NCBI RefSeq assembly: GCF_027744825.2
Contig: NC_071334.1
Span: forward strand, 331,190 to 395,189
Length of the DNA stretch: 64,000 bases
Source: Synchiropus splendidus
Lineage: Eukaryota > Chordata > Actinopteri > Syngnathiformes > Callionymidae
Reading direction: 5' to 3'
Shown piece by piece: positions 58,619 through 64,000 of the stretch (its first letter is position 1; every line of letters begins with the position of its first letter). The notes beneath the pieces are model-generated. The model did no database searches, had not been told where the DNA came from, and was given only the letters and a program-made list of their open reading frames with translations. Made by a program: the position numbers and the translations under genes.

Positions 58619-59017
58619 CAAGACTGACTCCGAGTCTCAGCAGCCGCTGCCGTCATCATGGAGAGTTTCCTGCTCATCTGAGGCAGAGTCTCAGTGGAGA
58701 GCAGCACAGAGGAAGACTCCTCAACAGCAGTCAGAGAAGAAGCCTCCACCCTCACAGAAGCTCTTCATCTGTGGAAACACTTCTGTCTTCAACGCCCCAA
58801 ACAGCTCAGATGTCCAGCTTTTGCTCTTGTTTTCCATGACTCTTTCATGCCACTTCCTCTCTGAAGCCTTCAGTCGTGTCCATGACTTGAACCCTTTGAT
58901 GTGGACACGTGAGGAGCCCGTGTTCTGGACACATGGATGATGAGGGTCGGTTCACTCAAGGCTGTCGGTCCTCAGAGGACATGAGACGTCTCCTCCACTG
59001 CTGCAGAGGCTGCGAGC

Positions 59018-59775
59018 TCATGGGAGCTGTGCATTTGTGATGCAACATGAACGTTGTTGGAACTGCTCCTGCTGCTGAGGAATGAAGCCATCATTCCCCC
59101 GGCTCACCTCACCCTCTCTCACTCGTGTGTCGCAGCACACCAGTTGAAGACGCTGCAATATGGGACAGTTCATCTGCTCCTCAAAGTCGGGGCCCCAGGT
59201 CCTCCACAGAGTCCTCCACTGACAGAGGTTTATCACCATCTCACGTCAGTCAAACACGCTTCAAGAAGACGCTCATCATTGCTGAAGCTTCTGCTATGAC
59301 GAGACTTCATGTGCACTTTCACTTGTAAGACGGGACGGGACGGGACGGGACGGGACGGGACGGGACGGGACGGGACGGGACGGGACGGGACGATCTCACA
59401 AAGGAGGAATTCACCGTCACAGCATCTCTTGAGTTGTTGGTGCAAAGGATGTATCCATGACGACGGTCGGCTCTACACAGTCGGGATGAAGGACCTGTGG
59501 TGGTGCTCCTTCCTGCACTGAGGTTGAGCTGCTCAGATCCTCTGGGCTCTGATTCAGTGGGTGAGAGCTGTTGTCCATGATGGAGGTGAGCTTGGCCAAC
59601 ACGCTCCTCTCACTCACCTCCTCCACAGAGTCCAGAGCACAGCCCAGGACAGAGCTCCTGACCAGCTGCTTCAGTCTCTTCCTGCCCAGCAGACCACCAT
59701 CGAGTCATCGAAGCTCCGAGCAGAGCATCACTCCAGCTTCCACTGCAAGTTTATCTCTGTGGAAACTCTCTGTGT
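59018..59775 (-). mobile_element. Degenerate LINE C-terminal fragment (unit B)
   Basis: Copy of 20495-21230. KLTSIMDNSSHPL is kept in the minus frame at 59417-59626. Confidence 0.45.
59329..59393. repeat. (GACGG)n microsatellite, 12 units (unit B)
   Basis: Twelve perfect pentamers and a terminal GACGA, four more than in unit A. The flanks are otherwise near-identical. Confidence 0.95.
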
Positions 59776-59844
59776 ATAAGTTCTGTCAGTGCACTGAGTC
59801 CGTGGTCTTTGGCAGAACGTCCTGTTTCTCAGGAGAGAAATGTA

Positions 59845-60279
59845 TTATTGCTGTGGTTTGTTTTGGAAATGTGCGTGTTCCTTTAGCATCTTCATCTTCA
59901 ATGGGATCAGCATGAGACTCCCTTCTTGGTTTTTCTTGGTGTTGCCTGTTAGGTGGTGGTCTTGAGCGACTCCTCCGTTCTGCTGCATGTTCATGTGCTG
60001 TCTTGGTCTGTTGGTCTTCTTGCAGCACCTTGGCCCAGGACCTTTAGTGCCACACGCTGAACGCTCATCATTCTCAGCAGGACAGTGACGTGGTTTGTGT
60101 TTGGTTCCACGACTCCCACACGTGCGTCCTCTTTCAAATGCCTGTCTTTTCTCACTGTGTGGCATCTTCAACTTCTGCAGTGGCTCATACCCTGCAGACA
60201 AGGCTTCATATGTCCACCTTCTGCCAGTCATCGGGAGATGCGACGCCATGGTGCGGCAAGTCCTCCGCTTCGGATTCAC
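59845..60279 (-). pseudogene. Degraded gypsy-type gag fragment (unit B)
   Basis: Copy of 21302-21736, with the same damaged pair of knuckles. Confidence 0.5.
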
Positions 60280-60507
60280 CTTGCTTGAATGACCACAGCC
60301 ATTATCCCCAGACAGTCCTTTGGCTCTGTCCTGGCTTCTCTCAGGTGTTTACCGCTGCCACCATGAAGTGTGACGATGTATGACGAAGGAGCAAGGACGC
60401 CACTCTGGTCGAGGTTTACCTTTTAGATCAATCGTTCTCATAGACACAGGAGACACCCGGGGTCACACGTGGACCAAACATGGTACCAACACTATATCTA
60501 TATAGAG

Positions 60508-61149
60508 AGGGTTTTCAGTGCGCGTCATGGCCGCGTCATCCAGCCCAGGAGCCGCCATGTTGGAGCTCCTCTTTGTCAACACCCCCATAGGCTGTGACTG
60601 GAGTGAGATGGAAAACCTCAGAAAGGCTCGTCGTGCGTGGTGTGCGGACGAGTCAGGGAACTGTTATACCGAGTCACCTCATATGAGAATGTGACGTATT
60701 TAAACATTTTGATGACTGTGTGTGTGAGAGAGAAAGAGCTTTTTCAGGGAACGTTCTGAAAACTGTGTGGGTTGGCATCAATAAACATGTTCTGATAAAA
60801 GTCTTCCACGGCAATACAATGCAAATGAACAGTCATTTAGGCTGCACTTTTTCTTTTTTAATCCACAGTTTGGCCTCCAAGGTCCTGCTTCAGCTTCGCT
60901 AACCACAAGCTCCTCCTCTCTTCCTACAAGTACTGGCATTGTTCTCCTTGGTTTGTCATCACTTTTGGAAGTGGATAAAATTCCAAATGTTTCTCACGAT
61001 GGGAACGATTCGTACAATCCAAAACACCAGCGTAATTCACCACTTTACAAGGAAACGCTGCAGCATGGCCTTCGGTACCGCTCTGTGCTGAGCAGTGAGG
61101 ATCTCCAACATGGCGGCTGCCGGGTTTGATGACGCGCCGTAAAAACCCT
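60508..61149. mobile_element. Non-autonomous inverted-repeat DNA element (unit B)
   Basis: Copy of 21965-22612. The ends here carry extra changes: AGGGTTTTCAGTG on the left, and on the right GTAAAAACCCT where A has GTGAAAACCCT. Confidence 0.65.
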
Positions 61150-61250
61150 CCATATATTTTCATGAAAACACACCAGTGTTTTGTGACACTCTTTCTTTGA
61201 TTTTTTGCTTTGTTTTGTCTCCGTCGTTTCACTGGTGTTATACTTCATAT

Positions 61251-61260
61251 TATATGAATT
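61251..61260. other. Empty insertion site matching the unit A TA-flanked transposon
   Basis: Unit B reads ATTATATGAA where unit A has TA, 1219 bp of transposon, TA. A single TA remains, so the site looks unoccupied rather than excised with a footprint. Confidence 0.8.
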
Positions 61261-62209
61261 TACGGCTTTCTATGTTCATGTTCATTTTATTTTATTTTTG
61301 TGGAAAAAAAAAAAAAAAGCTTTCACGCTAACTGACCTCGGTCATGTAGAATGGTTAAAGTCGCTGCTCTGATTGGTTCACTGTAAACCGTCGCTGACCA
61401 ATAACGTTGAAGGCTGGCAGCTGATGAACCAATCACGAAACAGCTGCTGGAGGTTGTGAAAACCAGCCCAAATGTAATGAATCCGCAGAGCGCGGTGTTG
61501 TCCAGCCGTGCGTGTTCTACAGAGGCGGGCCTGAGCGGAAGACCACCCAACCTGGCAACCCTGCCTGTCACTGCTGTCACTGCCCTCTTTGCTTCTTCAT
61601 CCCGTTTTGCTTCCAGGGCTCCGTTTTATGACGTCATTTCCTGTCCACATGCGCATAATTTATGAAGTGATGCGAACTGATGAGTTAGCATCACTTGCCT
61701 ACGTCACTGCACCCACGTGGACTTCATGGAATCATGGAGAGAAGCAGGTTGTGCTCCACATCTGCTGCCAAAGATGAAGAATGTTGAGGACCTCAAGCCT
61801 TTCAGGGAGTTTCTCTTGACCGGCGTCTTTGACTCCAGCTGGTCAAAGATTGACAAACAAGATTTGCTGCTCGCAGCTTTATATTGAAAGGTATGAAAAA
61901 TCGACTCACTTGACAGGAAATAGCAACATTGGCCGTCATTTTAGTCAGTCATCGTATTTCTAATGACCTTTTATGTTCTATAGCATACAGTGCAAAAATA
62001 AATTGAGGCATATTATTCTTATATCAATGACGTGTTAATTCCAGTTCATAACTGTATTTAATAAAAAAAAAACAGGCGGGGGCGCTGGTGAGCACCTGAT
62101 GGAGTAGGTCGTATTTTTTGTGGCTCCTCCACGCTGACTTATATAAACTGTTGAAAACTATTTCCATCATCACCTCGACGACAGAAAACGCTTTGAAGAG
62201 GCTGACAAT

Positions 62210-63076
62210 ATGACAAAAAGCAAGAAAAAGCCACAGAAGGTTGCAGCAACTCGCTCTGAAAGCGAAGACGAGGGTCAACCGACCGAGCTAACTAGCGTTA
62301 GCTCGCCTAGCTGGTGGAGTCACGAGGGAACACCTGAGGCTTCAGGCCCTCCTTCGCTCGTACTGGAGCCTATCAAGCGCATGGAACACTCCATGGACGG
62401 AAGGCTCGATGACCTGGAGGCCTCTCTCGAAGGTATGAAAACTGCCTGAGCAGCGAACACGTCTCGCATTGTAAGCCTGGAAGCGACACGAGAGGAGCAT
62501 GACGGGCGCGTCACGGAGTTGGAGAAGTGCTGTGAACAGTTGACCCAACAGAACAGGATTCTAAGTGCCAAACTGTGTGACTTGGAGGGACGTTCACGGC
62601 GGCAAAACATCAAGATAATTGGTCTCCCAGAGAAGATTGAGAAAGGCGCGCCGACTTCGTTTGTTGCGGATTTCCTCCCGAAACTACTGCGGTGGAGCGG
62701 AGCACTTTCCCGACGGAATCAAAGTGGACCGTGCACACCGTGTTGGAGCGCCGTCTAACAGACCACGAATGATGATCGCCAAAATCCACCACGACTCAGT
62801 AAAGGAGAGGATGATCCAGGTTGTCCGGACCAGAGGAGCGCTTGACCACGAGGGGAAGAAGATGAAGAAGATTTCGCCGCTGATGTGATGAAGGATCGGA
62901 AGGAGTTTGACAACGTGAGGCAGAAGCTGCGCCAGGCTGCTGTGCCAAACGGATCTTTATTCCCTGCTCGCCTCATCTTGACGCACGGCGGTGAGACCAA
63001 AGTATTCAACTTGCCTCGCGATGCAGAGATTTATGTTGATCAACACATCCATACTGCTGGTGCTGCAACGGACTAA
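62210..63076 (+). pseudogene. L1-like LINE ORF1 remnant (unit B)
   Basis: Copy of 24872-25738 with the same in-frame TGA (62447-62449) and the same two frame changes, plus a few substitutions. Confidence 0.75.
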
Positions 63077-63643
63077 ACTGAAACGACGTGGTAGCGTGTC
63101 TTTTCTACACCTTTTCTTTGCACAACTTTTGCACTTTTTTGTTTGTTGTTTAAGTTTACCGTCATGAGCAAACTTGGTGTTGTATGTGTATCGGTGTGTG
63201 TGAGGGTGCGTGTGTGTATACATGAATGTTGATAGGAACCACAAAAAGAAGTAACATTTATTTTTAACATTGTTTAAGGCAGTAAGGTTTTTAGCCTATG
63301 CTAGTACTCATTATAAGGTGATTTAATCTTTTAGTTTTTTTCTTCAGTTATTTTATATTTTGATGGAAATGTCAGTGTGGTGTTGGGCCTTTGTCTCATG
63401 TGCAGCTCTTTTTCGGATCGTTCACCAGAGCCATGTTAGGGTCCATGACCCAGCATGTCCGTCCTGATGGGGGTTTCACCTGTCTCAGTTCTCTAGGGGG
63501 CAGGGGACCAGGGGATTTGGGGTACACTTGAGTTTCTCTTGTGTTCTTTTTTTGTTGCACTCCATTGAATTCTTGTGCAGTGAGATCCAATAAGTTGAAT
63601 AATTGACAACAGGGGTGGTTCTAGTAATGTCATTGGTAAAAAC

Positions 63644-64000
63644 ATGAATATATGTTCTTGGAATGTGAAGGCTCTAAATAACCCTGTTAAAAGGGCCAAG
63701 GTGTTCGCTCATCTCCACAGTTTGCACACGGATATAATATTTCTACAAGAGACACATATTAAGCAGACAGCAGTTTTGAAACTGAGATGTGGATGGGTAA
63801 GGCAAACGTATCAATCAACATGCTCTGCGAAAGCACGCGGTGTGGCAATATTAATCGGAAGGAATGTTCCCTTCAATCATATATCGACCCAAACAGACCC
63901 AAATGGTCGCTTTGTAATCGTGACAGGCACCATTTTGACGTGTGTCATGTGACACTATTGAATGTCTATGCTCCCAATTTCGATAACCCTGGGTTTTTTC
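63644..64000 (+). pseudogene. L1-like LINE ORF2 endonuclease remnant, cut by window edge (unit B)
   Basis: Copy of 26306-26661, including the NICSWNVKALNNP start and the same frame change near 63940. The window ends inside the endonuclease domain, so what follows the position matching 27319 cannot be seen. Confidence 0.75.

Overview
This window looks like teleost fish DNA. It has interrupted genes with canonical GT/AG introns, a fish-type NLR immune receptor (FISNA-NACHT-LRR, NLRC3/NLRP12-like) in two copies, and a dense mixture of teleost-type transposons: Ty3/gypsy, a fish L1-like LINE, other LINE tails, inverted-repeat elements and a KDZ/Zisupton-like DNA transposon. There is no bacterial operon structure, CRISPR array or rRNA. 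All assignments come from reading the sequence; no database was searched.

The main architecture is a large direct tandem duplication. Unit A runs from about 1603 to 27319 and unit B from about 44893 to beyond the right edge; position 64000 matches A position 26661. Each unit holds, in order: the 3' part of a decayed gypsy element ending in an LTR, a gene-poor stretch, a 31-32 bp minisatellite, one complete NLR gene (A 9768-18953, about 1213 aa; B 52169-58154, about 971 aa), a LINE tail that carries a poly(A) signal, more LINE and gypsy debris, a small inverted-repeat element, and an L1-like LINE whose ORF1 and ORF2 are broken.

The two NLR genes have the same ten-part plan: five short N-terminal exons, one large FISNA-NACHT exon with intact Walker A and Walker B motifs, LRR exons in a single intron phase, and a tiny last exon. 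They differ in LRR number (seven LRR exons in A, three in B). A contains an internal 1493-bp duplication of an exon-intron block. Both end before any B30.2/SPRY domain. They also differ by in-frame N-terminal indels and a 10-codon stretch after the NACHT region.

Between the units, 27320-44887 is one transposon with about 1.1-kb terminal inverted repeats. It carries two interrupted genes. The first (29021-32335) is a decayed KDZ-family transposase with a CxC-type cysteine cluster. The second (34691-37715) is an unrecognised protein whose C-terminus resembles a chromodomain. A young, nearly intact gypsy element (38495-44237, minus strand, LTRs differing at about 4 of 193 positions, target duplication ATAC) is nested in its right inverted repeat. 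The KDZ element lies exactly at the duplication breakpoint: its left flank is L1 sequence from the end of unit A and its right flank is gypsy pol from the start of unit B. Copy A has no element at the matching gypsy position. This suggests that aberrant transposition or ectopic recombination at the element created the NLR duplication.
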